Source: Ophioderma brevispina (taxonomy: Eukaryota > Echinodermata > Ophiuroidea > Amphilepidida > Ophiodermatidae). Taken from it: a stretch of 64,000 bases of DNA. This document shows positions 45,789 through 57,341 of this stretch, piece after piece; the stretch's first letter is position 1, and each line of letters starts with the position of its first letter. The notes under the pieces were generated by a model that ran no database searches, was not told where the DNA came from, and saw nothing but the letters and a program-made list of their open reading frames with translations. A program made the translations under genes and the position numbers. The stretch is taken from assembly GCA_023653785.1 (NCBI GenBank), contig JAMKCH010072508.1, forward strand, positions 1 to 64,000, read 5' to 3'.

Positions 45789-46599
45789 ACTTCTTTAGAC
45801 GAATGACACATTATTTGCGTGAGGACTCGGCTCCGGCCTCGTCGTCCCCTTAAAATAATGGTATTGCCTTGGTATCAATTCGTCGTAAAGGAGATCGGTT
45901 CCAAAATCACCTTTATTCTCTCTCTCTTCATAATTTTAAAATTGTGTTTCTTGTATGTGCTATTTTATATTTGTTAATAATGTCATGCAAGAACAAAATG
46001 AATTATAAGCTTACATTTCTGTAATTCCATAACAGATTAAGATATTTGGATTCTAAATAGAGACTAGTAAGTACCTATTCTAGCAACATACTTCTTCGGG
46101 CAAAGCTTTTGAGTATTGCATCGTTCAAAGTATCAGAATTGTGAACAAAAACAGCGCTTATAGTAACGAATGTATTCATTTTTATCATCCTACAAAATTC
46201 ACATTCATATCAATATAACAAATGATGACAAATACAGCGCAAAATGGTAAATGTAACACAATAATTATGATTTGAGACAATAGAATTCAAATGTACGGAA
46301 TGATTATACAAGAAATTCAAAGTAATGTTGACGAATAGTCATAGTATTACAAATAATTGGGACAAAAATAGAGATTTGGGAATACAATGATATATCTTAC
46401 TGTAAAGGATAAATATATAAATGAAATGTACAGAATTCGCATTGTGGGAATTAAGAATTAATCATAATTTCAACTAAGTACCTGAATTGTGTCGGTGTGC
46501 ATTCTGGTTGATTCAGCACTGCTGTACTGATGTATTGTTATCCATTCGCCGACAGATCGATATCTAGATAGCAACAATAAAAAAAAATTAAATATAAAT
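45789..46599. other. No recognisable feature
   Basis: AT-rich, no motif or domain. Confidence 0.5.
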
Positions 46600-48500
46600 A
46601 CTACATACAGGATGACGTCCATCAGCTTTGTCAAAAGGTCCGTTCATACCAAGAAATGATGGATCAAAAACTCAAGCAACTCATGGAGGACCGCTTTCAA
46701 ACAGCTTTAAATTCCCAATGGTTTCACAGATAAACCGATGAACGGGCGTACTTTGGTATGGCAACGGTGTTAAAAAGTAAAACTCTTATTGCAGATAGGT
46801 TTGTTTTGATACGGCCTGTGGTATATTTCACAGTGCCTTCCAGAAATTATTATGCAATGCCAAATCACACGGAGACTGTCCATGTCACCTCTTTGACCTG
46901 CAGATGCATTTGGGTAGCGTTAGTCATGATTTAATATCACAACCCATGGGGCGTTATACACCTTCCTAGAATGTTAGAACCTATGTTTTGTCACCTGTAT
47001 TCCCTCTCAATGGTCCGTTTCAGGGACCAAAACTAGGGCGTCAAGGATTTTTCAATTACACAACGTGTACCTCCAAGGCGACCCCCTTCCTCGGCCAGTT
47101 AATATCCTAATGTTGCCTTTGATCCGATCCTCGAGTACCTTGAAAACATCCGCGTAAAGCATGGCTTCGATATTGAGGACAAGTCAAACGCAGATGATTT
47201 TTGACTTATAACAAACAATGAAATTCCCATCAGAAAAATTATCACTATCTTCAAGCCAAAACCACCACTATGGGTCCTAACACTCAAGCCTAGTAGTGCC
47301 GTTACTATCTTTGGGTGACTGGTAACCCCACATTAGATTAATTTCCCTATCGGTATTAATGCGATAAGTCTGTTAAACACGATCCTTAACCTTTCCTGTA
47401 AATCACTGATAACATTCCATGGAAAACAGGTGAAATCTATGAATTGAATAAACGCGATTCCAACTTATATAACATAAATAACAGCGCATGGTCCGTAATG
47501 AATTTCAACCTGTATGTTTGCCATCAATTAGGTTTTGCCTCACACTGTTCATAGACCTCACCCAGACCAATCTTGAACGTCTCGATCAAAAAGCCGAAAA
47601 AAGTTTAAACAATTGCTTGGCATCCCACAACACGGACGGGGCTAAAATGCTCTTATTCCATATGTCTCAAAGGGCGGAAATCCCCTCGTATTTCCGACGT
47701 GTAGCGCAACGCACATTTTGGCGTCATATATTAAGGTCAAGACTTAAAGCCTATCATCTTACTCACTATGTTCTGATCGACCTTAGAAGAGAAAGTGAGT
47801 GAGTCGTAAGACCGCGTCCACGACTGAGTGTGACGTATACATTCATCGCTGTCCTTCCCCGATAGCAATACAGATGGACAAATATCCAGAACCTATCCGA
47901 ACCCTATCCAAACTGAAAACGATACCCACTGGAAAAAATGTTGTTAAGCCTTTGCTCAATCATGGCGAAACTGCCAAACGGTTGATTTGTGTCAAATGGA
48001 CCTCACATGGAAATCAATTATGTTCACCTTACCAAGGCGTTCTCAAGTTTGCCATTAATGCAGCAATCGATACCCTCCTTTAATAATTTGAAATGGTTCA
48101 AACGCTACATGATAATGACCCGTGTGTCAAGCCTGAAGGCACTCTTTCTCAACGCACTCCTCAGAAACTACTGGACGATATAAATTTTCTGGAGGCATAC
48201 CAACATCATTCATATATCCGATTCCAGAAGAGGAGAGGAGATCCTTCCCACTGTTTCGGGCATTCGCCTTTAGGTTGCAGGACGCCCCGTTTTCGAGTTC
48301 CGGCGGGGACACTTGTTGGGATTTAAATCAAGTACTAAATAAAATCTGGATTTGGTTGTATTAAGAAATTTTGTATACCATAACCTGGGTTCAGACAAGG
48401 CACCAATTGATCTTGTGTTGTTATTTTATTTTAAATTGGTTTTTTATCTTTTTTAAGTTTTTTATTTTTTTCGTTTTTTTTAACAAAAAATGTGCAAGAT
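46600..48500 (+). pseudogene. Decayed LINE, possibly R2/NeSL (REL-endonuclease) type
   Basis: RT is recognisable at 47075-47290 ('QGDPL', 'IEYLENIRVKHGFDIED' across frames, and the catalytic NADDF at 47187-47201 immediately followed by a stop). The thumb follows at 47330-47560 in broken frames. The next block (47488-47800) reads 'NLERLDQKAEKSLN' and 'MLLFHMSQRAEIPS', the 'WLGIP..' region of many LINEs. 48100-48190 reads 'NDPCVK..GTLS', the first half of a CCHC knuckle placed C-terminal to the RT. A GDPL RT plus a C-terminal CCHC suggests the R2/NeSL group with a restriction-like endonuclease, but that domain is too damaged to confirm. Dead copy. Confidence 0.7.
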
Positions 48501-50930
48501 TAAATGATATTTTTTAACCTAATGAAATCACTAGAAACTAGATTTGTTGTAGTTTTATAAAATTACATTCTAATATACTGTTGCATTTATTGTTAGACGT
48601 CTCGTAGACGTCTAAGTCAGAAATACCTTTCAAACACAACAAATGAGCCTTGTGCACAATGATCTAAATTATATATAATAAACGTTTTAAGATCTTTACT
48701 TGATTTGTTCAAGATTTGGTATGTCCAAAACATCATTATCTATGTAGTAAAATTACCACATTACCCACAATCATGTTAATACTTATTGCCTCAAGAATGT
48801 CCAGTAATGTCCCACAGAAGCGTTCAGTTCACGAGGATGTGTCCTTCACAGTGAAGACTCCAAATGACAGCGCACAAGTTCATACAACTCCTCAGGTTTA
48901 TATTCAGGAATCTTCTCAGTCCTTAGGTATCTTGTCCAGTCAGTTCAAGACGGAATGTTAAATAAGTCCCGGCGACGATAAAATCCACAGCATATGAAGG
49001 CCAAGATAATCACCACCACGATTTCATCTGTCCACAATTTGGAATCCTATTTTGATTCCCATCACTTTCGGCTTCAAAAACAACAGTAGAATAATTACAT
49101 CAACTCTGCTCACATGGAATTTTATCTCTGGCACTTTACGGTCTTCTCCTCAAGGCGGTAAAACTAGCTATCTCTAGCTACGGTTTATACTAGTGGATGC
49201 TGCACAGAGTCCTTCCAGTGGATAGTATGTACTCTACTCACAGATAGATTCCCCTTCTAACAGTCATTACACATTCTTATGCATAAACATAACCTTACAC
49301 TGCGACCAATCTGATTCATCCCCCGAATTACAATCACTTCATAATATAACTTTGTGGGGGAATTCCCTAGTTCTGCAATGTTTGTGATCTCAAAACATAA
49401 CAAGTTTCTAAGTTACTAAGTTTAGCATCTGGGGAATTCCCCACTTCCCTATTGTGCAATCTAAACAGGGTGCGCATGCATAACAACTCTAGGAATCCCT
49501 TTTCTCTCTTTATAGTATAACAATACTTTTCCCGTGAGAAATCCTTTCTCCAATGAATTGATAACTCCATATTTAATCAAATTTTGAGGTAATTACATAT
49601 TGACACAATGAAGCAATCGAATGGAATACGCTAGATATGACAGATTTTGTAATCATATCCCCTTTTTTTTTTCCTCCCATTCCTATGGGATTTACACCAA
49701 TTACAACACTTGTGTTTGTGAGAAGTACAATATCATGAATATCACTATGCCTTTAATCAACTTAATGCTACATGTCTTGATTTATTCAACTACAGATTAT
49801 CAATGATTTATTTTACATATGACTAATCCCAAACATCCAAACACCAGCTTATCAAATTCACCTGTTTTCAGAGCAAGAGAACCAGATCTTCCCTTGTTAG
49901 GATTGCTAGAGTTAGTCCTTTTTGGCATAGCTTGCATCTATACCTTGATTGCAGTAGTGTTGAACCCTTTTCCATTTACACATTGTTAATTCGGGGAGAT
50001 TTGGTGTGAACATTAAAATTTTTTGCAGCTCAATAAATGAGATTATGGCTATTCATAAATCATTTCAAACAAGCTAGCCATGGGTCATCATACTTCAAAT
50101 GCTATGCCCTGCCCATATATCGTACTTAAAGTAAGATATTGTCAACTGTATAAATCCCATTGGAATGGGTGGAAAAGAGGTGTGCTTACAAAATTATCAT
50201 AATCTGGCTTTTTTTATAATCGATTTCTTTCATTTTTTCAACATTTGGATATAGTAGATTTGATTTAATTAAAACAACAACAAGATCTATGATTCAGTGA
50301 TTTATCAAGGTCAAGGTCACTGCCTCCTTGCACAATTGTTTTTATACACGTAGTATAGTATAGGCCTAATACCCGTTCAGTAAAACCAAAAAAAAACTTT
50401 TTGTAAAACAGACTTGCTGAAGGAAACTTATTGTGGCCGTTGTAGGTAGCCCTTGCATTCACAAAGGTGAACTAGGTAAATTAATGAAGTTGTTCTTGGG
50501 TGTTTAGTGGGGTGGCTGCCAGGGGTCCAGAAAGGATGCCTCTATCTCGTGGAAAACGCGCAAACCCTTGCCAACAAAAGTGAAGTCTTAAGTCTTATTT
50601 ATACATAGTTAACAATGGCCGACGGAATGTCTAGTAAAGACTATCAAGAACACTTTTGCTTGCAAGATCTTTTTTGTTTACTCAAGTCCTTTTAATCTGC
50701 CTAGCTGAAGTCAGCCATATTTGCAACAACACGTGTGACCAAGGCGGGGCGAGAGTACAAAGCGCAGCAGAGGCAGCGAGGCCAGTGTAAAAGGACAAGA
50801 CGAAGAGAGCAAGCCTGGTCACGTACCGCCTTATCAACAGGAAGTCAAATATCCTTTCATCTCAAACAGCTGTCGTTACCTTTCCTTCAACAGGGGATAG
50901 CAATTTAACTTCTAACATAAGTATTCATCT
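48501..50930. other. No recognisable feature
   Basis: AT-rich 2.4 kb. Short frames at 48716 and 49621 are without domains. A 'GGGGAATTCCC' motif occurs twice (about 49357 and 49431). Confidence 0.45.
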
Positions 50931-52232
50931 GGGGTACGTTCGCGAAACTTGAGTTGTAAAAAAAATCTGTAGAACGATTTGTGATTTCCACTATAGTTGT
51001 TACTTTCGTGCGTTCGCGAAACACATTACCTAACGCAGTTGTAGACGTTGACCAGTGTAAGCTGCAATCATCAATGTATTTTCTAAGGTAATTACCGGTC
51101 TACTGTGCCGTGAATGGGTTTCCGTAAATATGCACACAGCACGCTCGTGTACCCGATAACATAAACATTGGCCACTGTGATGCGACGTATTTTAGTTTTA
51201 AAAAGCCAAACTTACAGAGTAGCTTAATTAGAATATTTGTAAAAAAAAATGTGAGAGACATGTACGCCAATGTTTCTAGAGTTTTTCTAGGTTTTATTTT
51301 GTCACATGTTAGGAAATGCTCTGTACACCGAATGACAATGGCGTATTCAACTCACCACGGGAATTTATTGTTTTTGACTCGTGGGTTCGACCCCCCTCCC
51401 AGCTACAGACCTACGTTTTACTTTATTTTGTATGTTGTATGGTGTATATAATTTTCATAATTATTAGTTTGGCACTTATTATAAAATCTAAGGAAATAAC
51501 AAATTCAGAACAGACAGTAGACAAGCTTTATTTTCGGCAATTAGAAGTAAATAAATAATTTATAATAGATATATATACTGTGGTTATTGAACCATTTATA
51601 TCATCTATATCTAGTTTTCATCTACATGTTCGTTTTCATGCTTTTGTTTGTGGCTTCACTGTCATAAATTAACAAGTTCATCTCTGAAAAGTCAGCGAAA
51701 AGCCTGTTTCAATCAAAATGCATTTAAATCTGAATATTTTATCCGGTAAAATAATGATAGGTGAATGCTGCATATTTTCAAATATTAGGCTCGTTATGAT
51801 CATAATGGCACTGTTGCGGCTGCTTCTGCTGTTGCTGCTGCCATCCTCCTCCTCATCATCATCATCATCAACATCCACATCCAACGTCAACATCATCATG
51901 ACTGCAGTTCTTCAGAACTATAGATATAAATATGTTACACGGAATCCTTTGTATTTTTGTTGTTATCATATCATTAGAAAAAATAAGTGCATTATATTAT
52001 ATACAAAAAAATCTTCAAAAATCATAAATTAACAACGTATATATTGATACCAACGTGTTAAGTCTACTCGGAGTAGACGGAGTTTTAGTCGTAACTTTAG
52101 GTTGAACGTAGTTAACACGTAGGCTACGCGTGGCTTTCGCGAACGCTCAAAGATCTTAAGATTGAAGTTACGACTGAGTTAGGACACACATAGGCTACGA
52201 CTGTGTTACGACCGGTTTCGCGAACGGACCCC
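50931..52232. mobile_element. Non-autonomous DNA transposon with inverted termini (~1.3 kb)
   Basis: The left end GGGGTACGTTCGCGAAAC (50931) is mirrored by the right end, whose reverse complement begins GGGGTCCGTTCGCGAAAC (52232). A second inner pair of the GTTCGCGAAA motif lies at about 51012 (forward) and 52133 (reverse), 70-85 bp inside the termini, so the ends carry subterminal repeats. The interior is AT-rich with a trinucleotide microsatellite at 51830-51880 and no transposase. No target-site duplication could be read. Superfamily unassigned. Confidence 0.65.
51825..51882 (+). repeat. CTG then CAT trinucleotide microsatellite
   Basis: Imperfect CTG repeats pass into TCC and then (CAT/ATC)n. 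Both strands give spurious open frames (poly-Leu/Ser and poly-Asp/Glu). Confidence 0.9.
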
Positions 52233-52859
52233 TGAACACTTAAGCACTATTGAAAGACATAGTGCGCTTTTCCTATATGTTGACGCTCCATATCTAAAAT
52301 TACTGTACTTAGTGGCTTGACTTTATTTTTCAGGACTTAAAATTTTTACGAGTTTCTTTGTGTCTACTAGTAATGACCGACTCAAAACCAAAACAAATCA
52401 CAATTAGCACCTTTTGTGCTTAAAATCAAAACATTAAAAGTTAGACACTTGTTTGTGTCTCAAAGATCACATTGTATGTTACATAGTATTTTAAGTACTC
52501 GGATTTTGCTCTTTTACGAGCACTACACTGTGTGTTTTCGTCTGCTACAGTCTTTCCGTTGTGCAGTTTTGTCATGTCACACACTTTATCAGTCTTTTTT
52601 TCCTGTGTGTTGTGCGCGTATTTGTCTGTTTGTGTGTTTGTCCGCGAGCTGTAGACTAAGTTGGACTTTTTGACCTTTGAGCTTATTTATTCTGTTCTCT
52701 CTGTGAGTCTTGTTGGTACTGTTCATTTTGCGTTTGGTTAGAGCTGGTGCAGCTGATCTGCTAGGACGCTACACTGGGATTCTTTGACTAATTGCGAAAT
52801 CTTCTTGGCTGCTTCTTAGGTGCTTTCTATTGCGCCGAAATTTCTGACCGTCGTCGGTT
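52233..52859. other. Possible 3' end or LTR of the gypsy remnant
   Basis: Lies directly 3' of the minus-strand integrase. Composition is CT/GT-rich on the plus strand at 52500-52740. No LTR boundaries can be drawn because no second LTR is present. Confidence 0.25.
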
Positions 52860-54480
52860 GTCATAACCAAGTAAGATCTAATGTTGACTTTCTTCAGCAC
52901 TTTAGCGTTTGTCAGCGTTGACGCGAAGTTTAACACGTACTATTTCACCTATTTGCTGTTGTGGTAGCTCTTTCGCGTCTTTGTCGTAACGCTGTTTCTG
53001 CTTTGCCTGCTCGCGTTCTTTCCTGCGTTTCAGCCCAGTCAGCACTTCCGACGTGAGCAGACATGGTTTTGTCGGAAGCTGTGTTCTGGTGTGACGGCTG
53101 AGCAGTCTCTGTGCTCGGGAACTGTCCAAACCTTCTGTTGGAGTATATCGCCATGACAAAAGTGCGAGATCAATATCAGAAGCTTTGCCGAGAAGTAATT
53201 TGACGATTTTGACAGCACTTTCAACTTTTCCGTTGCTCTGGGGATACTCCGGGCTACTGGTTCTAAGTATAAAGCCATACCCTTCTGCAAACTGCCTAAA
53301 CTCAATTGAATTAAACGGCGGTCAATTATCGCATTGGACTGCAGTGGGGATTCCATGTGCAGCAAAATGGCGTTTTAAGCGCTTGATGATAGGGGTTTCG
53401 TTCTTTGAATGTGGTAGGGGATCTACCTCGCAATAATTTGAGAAATAGTCTACTGTACACAGGTAGTCTTTTATTGTCCAATGTCAGAATGTCCACACCA
53501 ACATTCTCCCATGGGTACTTGGGATATCATGACAGATTAAGGGTTCTTTCTGTTGAGCAGGCTGGTACCTGTTACAAAGGTCACACTTGCCGATATTGTA
53601 ATCTTTTAATCAGCGGTCATATTAGCCCAATAAAAATAAGATCGAGCCCTGGGAAGTGGGCTTTGTAGGCCCGAATGGGAGTTGTGCAGTTCTTGGCGAA
53701 TGCGCGACCTTGCTTTTGCGGTACAAAAATTCTGGTGCCGCGGAACAGAATGTCAATGCTGCTGGAAGGACTTGACTTTTGTTACCTGACCAGCCCTGCA
53801 AGTCATACTGCTTCACAACTTGGCTTTCGTCTTCTGCCATTGTTTTGGCAATGAGTTCATGATTTTGGGCTGAGATGGGAAAATCATCCATCTTTGGATG
53901 GTTTCGGTCTCTTCCACGGCATGTGATCTGATTGTGGTGGGTAGGTATGCTCTGGGCAAAGTATCGACAATATACATTTCTTTGCCGTATTTATAGCGAA
54001 GTTCAACGTCATATTGTCTCAATTGTTGCAACAGTAGTTGTAGTGATTTAGGGCATGGAGAGAGGGGTTTCTCAGCTATGGCTATTAGCGGCTTATGATC
54101 AGTCCACAGAAGTACTTTTCTAACATAGACATACTGATGGTTACGTTGCAGGCCAAATACTTGAGCTAAAAGTTTTTTTGTGAATAGCGCGTTTCCGCTG
54201 GTGTTAGCGCACGGCTGGCAAATGCAACTGGCTGATCATTCTGAAGAAGGGCAAACCCAAGACCATGCATTAGATGCATCTCCTTGCCCTTCTCTGTCTA
54301 TAGCAGATTCAAAGTATATACTTGAGGATGGGGGCACTTGTCGCTAATTGCTTGATTTTTAGAAACGCTTGTTCTTCGCTTGTCCACTGCCATTGAACAC
54401 CCGTGTGAGTCAGACATCTGATTGGTTCACTGACATCAGAAAGGTCAGGTAGGAATTTTGATAAATATTTGACCATTCCC
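52860..54480 (-). pseudogene. Ty3/gypsy LTR-retrotransposon pol remnant
   Basis: Minus strand, 5' to 3'. The end of RT and the RNase H region lies at about 54480-53990 ('LLWTDHKPLIAIAEKPLSP', 'YDVELRYKYGKEMYIVDTL'). A linker follows (53900-53640). The integrase zinc finger's 'CDLCNRYQ' is near 53570. Integrase core at 53450-53170 has 'VDYFSNYCEV', 'GIP.AVQCDN' and the glutamate region 'NGKVES'. The integrase C-terminal segment at 53159-52902 reads 'TPTEGLDSS', 'AKQKQRYDKDAKELP' and 'GEIVRVKLRVNADKR'. Several frameshifts and stops, and the 5' half of pol and all of gag are absent, so it is inactive. Fragments only; no LTR pair. Confidence 0.88.
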
Positions 54481-54778
54481 ACAAACCATGGGGATCCATA
54501 TTTGACATGTGTTTAGTGCAGCACAGTATAGGTACATTGCAATGCATTATGGGATTGGTTTTAAACACCCTCTAATTGAAAGCCAAATTTACTCTTTTAA
54601 GACTAAAGATCACTCTGAAGTTGAGTGATCACTTTAGGTAATCTTTTAGCGAAATTGAATTTCAGAATCGTCAAGTGCAATATACTTTAAAAATACTCAA
54701 AAATAACCCGTCGGCCTGTTTGCAGGACTGTTGATTTTATGTATGAGCTTAAAAAAAGTTTTTACTAGTCGTTTAATC

Positions 54779-55118
54779 CGGGGGGTACTCCCATCCTGGA
54801 AGTGACGCGTATGTAAGGATGTTAAGACCCCTTTTTCAGCATCGATGTCACCCAAAGATCCCATATTTTTTTAATTCACCCAAAGATCCTACATTTTTTG
54901 AACATTTTATCATTGTCACCCAAAGACTCCAATTTTGTGGGAAAATTTTGAAAATTCCTACTCAAAGACCTTTATTTTTTAGAAAATTCTCCAAAAATCT
55001 TACCTAAAGACCCATTTGTTTTGAAAAAAATTGCAAATTTGTCACTCAAAGCGCGGTTTGGCAGCGCGAGCCTTACACCCATATCCATTTCATATGTGAA
55101 TGCCCCCGCCCCAGGGAT
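54779..55118. mobile_element. MITE-like element with internal tandem repeat
   Basis: The left end CCGGGGGGTACTCCCAT is roughly mirrored by the right end GAATGCCCCCGCCCCAGG. The interior consists of about five diverged units of 'TCACCCAAAGATCC.ATATTTTTT' (54850-55035, period roughly 40-50 bp). Similar 'GGGGGTACTCCCA...TGCCCCCG' elements are known to me as dispersed repeats in marine invertebrates; that recollection is unchecked. Non-coding. Confidence 0.55.
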
Positions 55119-56207
55119 ATAATATGAGCCCTTTACCATATTTGAACACATACCAAGAATAATTTGTTAGCTATTAGGCATTTAAACTTTAAAAGTATAC
55201 CTTTAATAGCAAATATTATCATTACAGTTAAATGTAACAGGGCACAAACAATATCGAAAGTCGGAAAATAAGGAAAAGGAATGAAGTGAAAGTCGCCTAC
55301 ATCAATATGTTTAAACATGTTACAGCGTGATTTACAGGAAAATACTATAAAAAGATAATAAATAAAATACAGCAAAATACTGTAAATTTATGTCTAATTT
55401 GCTAGAAATTTTAAAGAAAATATGTATTTTGTATTACTTCCACGACCAATATTGACCGAATTCTGACAAGAAGCATTTCAACCAATAATAAATAATTCCT
55501 TTTTACATCGTACATACAAAGCGCTCCTTCTAAAGGTTCACGAAATTGCCATTGCTATTTCTTCTTAATTTCCTCCTAATTGCCATTGAAAAATGAAAAC
55601 GCGAGAGCAACTTAACAACCCAACATAACCATGATAACGCGAATCTTAAATTGTAACATAGTACACAAAATTAGATTTTTCAGCCATTTTAGCATAGCGC
55701 AAAATGATTTGGAACCGTCTTAATTAGTCCTTACTAATTAGTTAATGAGGTTGAGTACAAGGCACTAACCCCTAAGGCACTTAATCATTTGTCCTTTATA
55801 CTGACAGCAACGTTTTCTACTTTTCCGAATCTAACATCGCCAGGGAACAACAAAATTGCAGGAAAAAATACGTGAATCTGACCTTTAAAGTCAAAACCCC
55901 CTATGTGTAATTGAGGGTTCCAGTGTTAAAATCTCCTTTATACAAATCTTATATGTGTAAAATACAAAATGCATATCAGACTTTTGTATATGTTTGGTTA
56001 CGGCAAAGCTTCCTCCAGCAATTCCATGTCTTAGTTTAATTTTAATTTAAATACTGAGTGCACATTTAGGGCGTTTTGATGTTGTCCCGTAATTTGCACA
56101 GAGGAGATTTTGAAACTGGGCCACACATTGTACATTATGAGCTTTTGATTCAAATGCACATAGGTTTCTCCAGCTATGGTATGTAATGTAATTCCTCTAG
56201 AGTAGAT
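55119..56207. other. No recognisable feature
   Basis: AT-rich sequence with no domain-bearing frame. Confidence 0.5.
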
Positions 56208-56526
56208 ATCGACACCTAATTCGGTTTTAGGGTTTGCAATTTCTTCCTAATTTCTAGAAGCAAATTTGTTTTGGACCAAGATTGTTATTGTCTTTTGGCC
56301 ATTCAAGTTTAATAATAAAATTCTTGTAGAAAATGGTTTTCTTAGAAGGGTAGAGGCCTACCCGTTGGACATTAACGGGAATCGACTACAGCTTTCCACT
56401 TCTTCATATGAACCGTTTACTTTACCAAATTTTGATGATAAACTGAATAGAAACTCGTTCCCTTTAAACAACTTAACGAACGGGCGCAACATTTTGACCT
56501 TTCTGGATGAATTAAAAATGCAAAAT
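56208..56526 (+). repeat. 319-bp direct duplication, left copy
   Basis: Identical to 57023-57341 except for one base (AATAATAAAA here, AATAAGAAAA there) at a constant offset of 815 bp. Contains an open frame of about 86 codons beginning 'MFWTKIVIVFWPFKF' that is shared by both copies. No homolog recognised, so I do not call it a gene. Confidence 0.95.
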
Positions 56527-57022
56527 TTTTTTTTTTTTTTTTTTTTATGAACCTGGTAGTCTAGGCGCACCACCAACACCCTTTGGGGATCAGAGAATTC
56601 CACGGAATCACTTTGCTACCCAATCCATGACACTGCAGTCACAGTGTCCCTGTCGATCATCTTGGATCAATGGCGGATGGTGTGAGCGGTGGTCATCCTC
56701 TACTTTGGGCCTAAAGCAGTTTGTGGACAGCGCATCTGGCAGGCCCGGGGGCTGTGACCTTGGTGGGAAAGCGTGGGTCAACCTCGGCAGACTCAGAACT
56801 GGCGTTGGTCGTGCAGGGAACTTCCTTCGCAGGGTCGGAGTAGAACCTTCACCAGGCTGCGATTGTGGAGAGCCACAAACCATTAGCCACATCATGGGTG
56901 GCTGTGAGGTTTGCGGGTCCCCAGGAGGAGTTCCAGGCCTGATCAACCTGGATGATGAAACTGTCGGCTGGTTGAAGACGGATCTTCCACTGTGATTTTG
57001 GACTTGCACTAACGAACGAACG
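56527..57022 (+). pseudogene. LINE 3' tail inserted between the duplicated segments
   Basis: About 496 bp. After a T21 tract (56526-56546) a frame at 56627-56995 encodes the conserved C-terminus of a LINE ORF2: 'LGRLRTGVGRAGNFLRRVGVEPSP', the cysteine/histidine knuckle 'CDCGEPQTISHIMGGC', then 'GLINLDDETVGWL' and a stop. It ends with a short AACGAACGAACG tail that joins directly to the right duplicate. 5'-truncated. Confidence 0.88.
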
Positions 57023-57341
57023 ATCGACACCTAATTCGGTTTTAGGGTTTGCAATTTCTTCCTAATTTCTAGAAGCAAATTTGTTTTGGACCAAGATTGT
57101 TATTGTCTTTTGGCCATTCAAGTTTAATAAGAAAATTCTTGTAGAAAATGGTTTTCTTAGAAGGGTAGAGGCCTACCCGTTGGACATTAACGGGAATCGA
57201 CTACAGCTTTCCACTTCTTCATATGAACCGTTTACTTTACCAAATTTTGATGATAAACTGAATAGAAACTCGTTCCCTTTAAACAACTTAACGAACGGGC
57301 GCAACATTTTGACCTTTCTGGATGAATTAAAAATGCAAAAT
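57023..57341 (+). repeat. 319-bp direct duplication, right copy
   Basis: Second copy of 56208-56526 (318 of 319 bases the same), starting at ATCGACACC immediately after the LINE tail. Confidence 0.95.

Noticed and set aside
52416..52673. 85-codon plus-strand frame beside the gypsy remnant
   Set aside because: No domain; overlaps the likely 3' or LTR region of the retroelement.
56208..57341. Duplicated 'MFWTKIVIVFW' frame as a two-gene cluster
   Set aside because: The frame is short, unrecognised and duplicated only because the whole DNA segment is duplicated.
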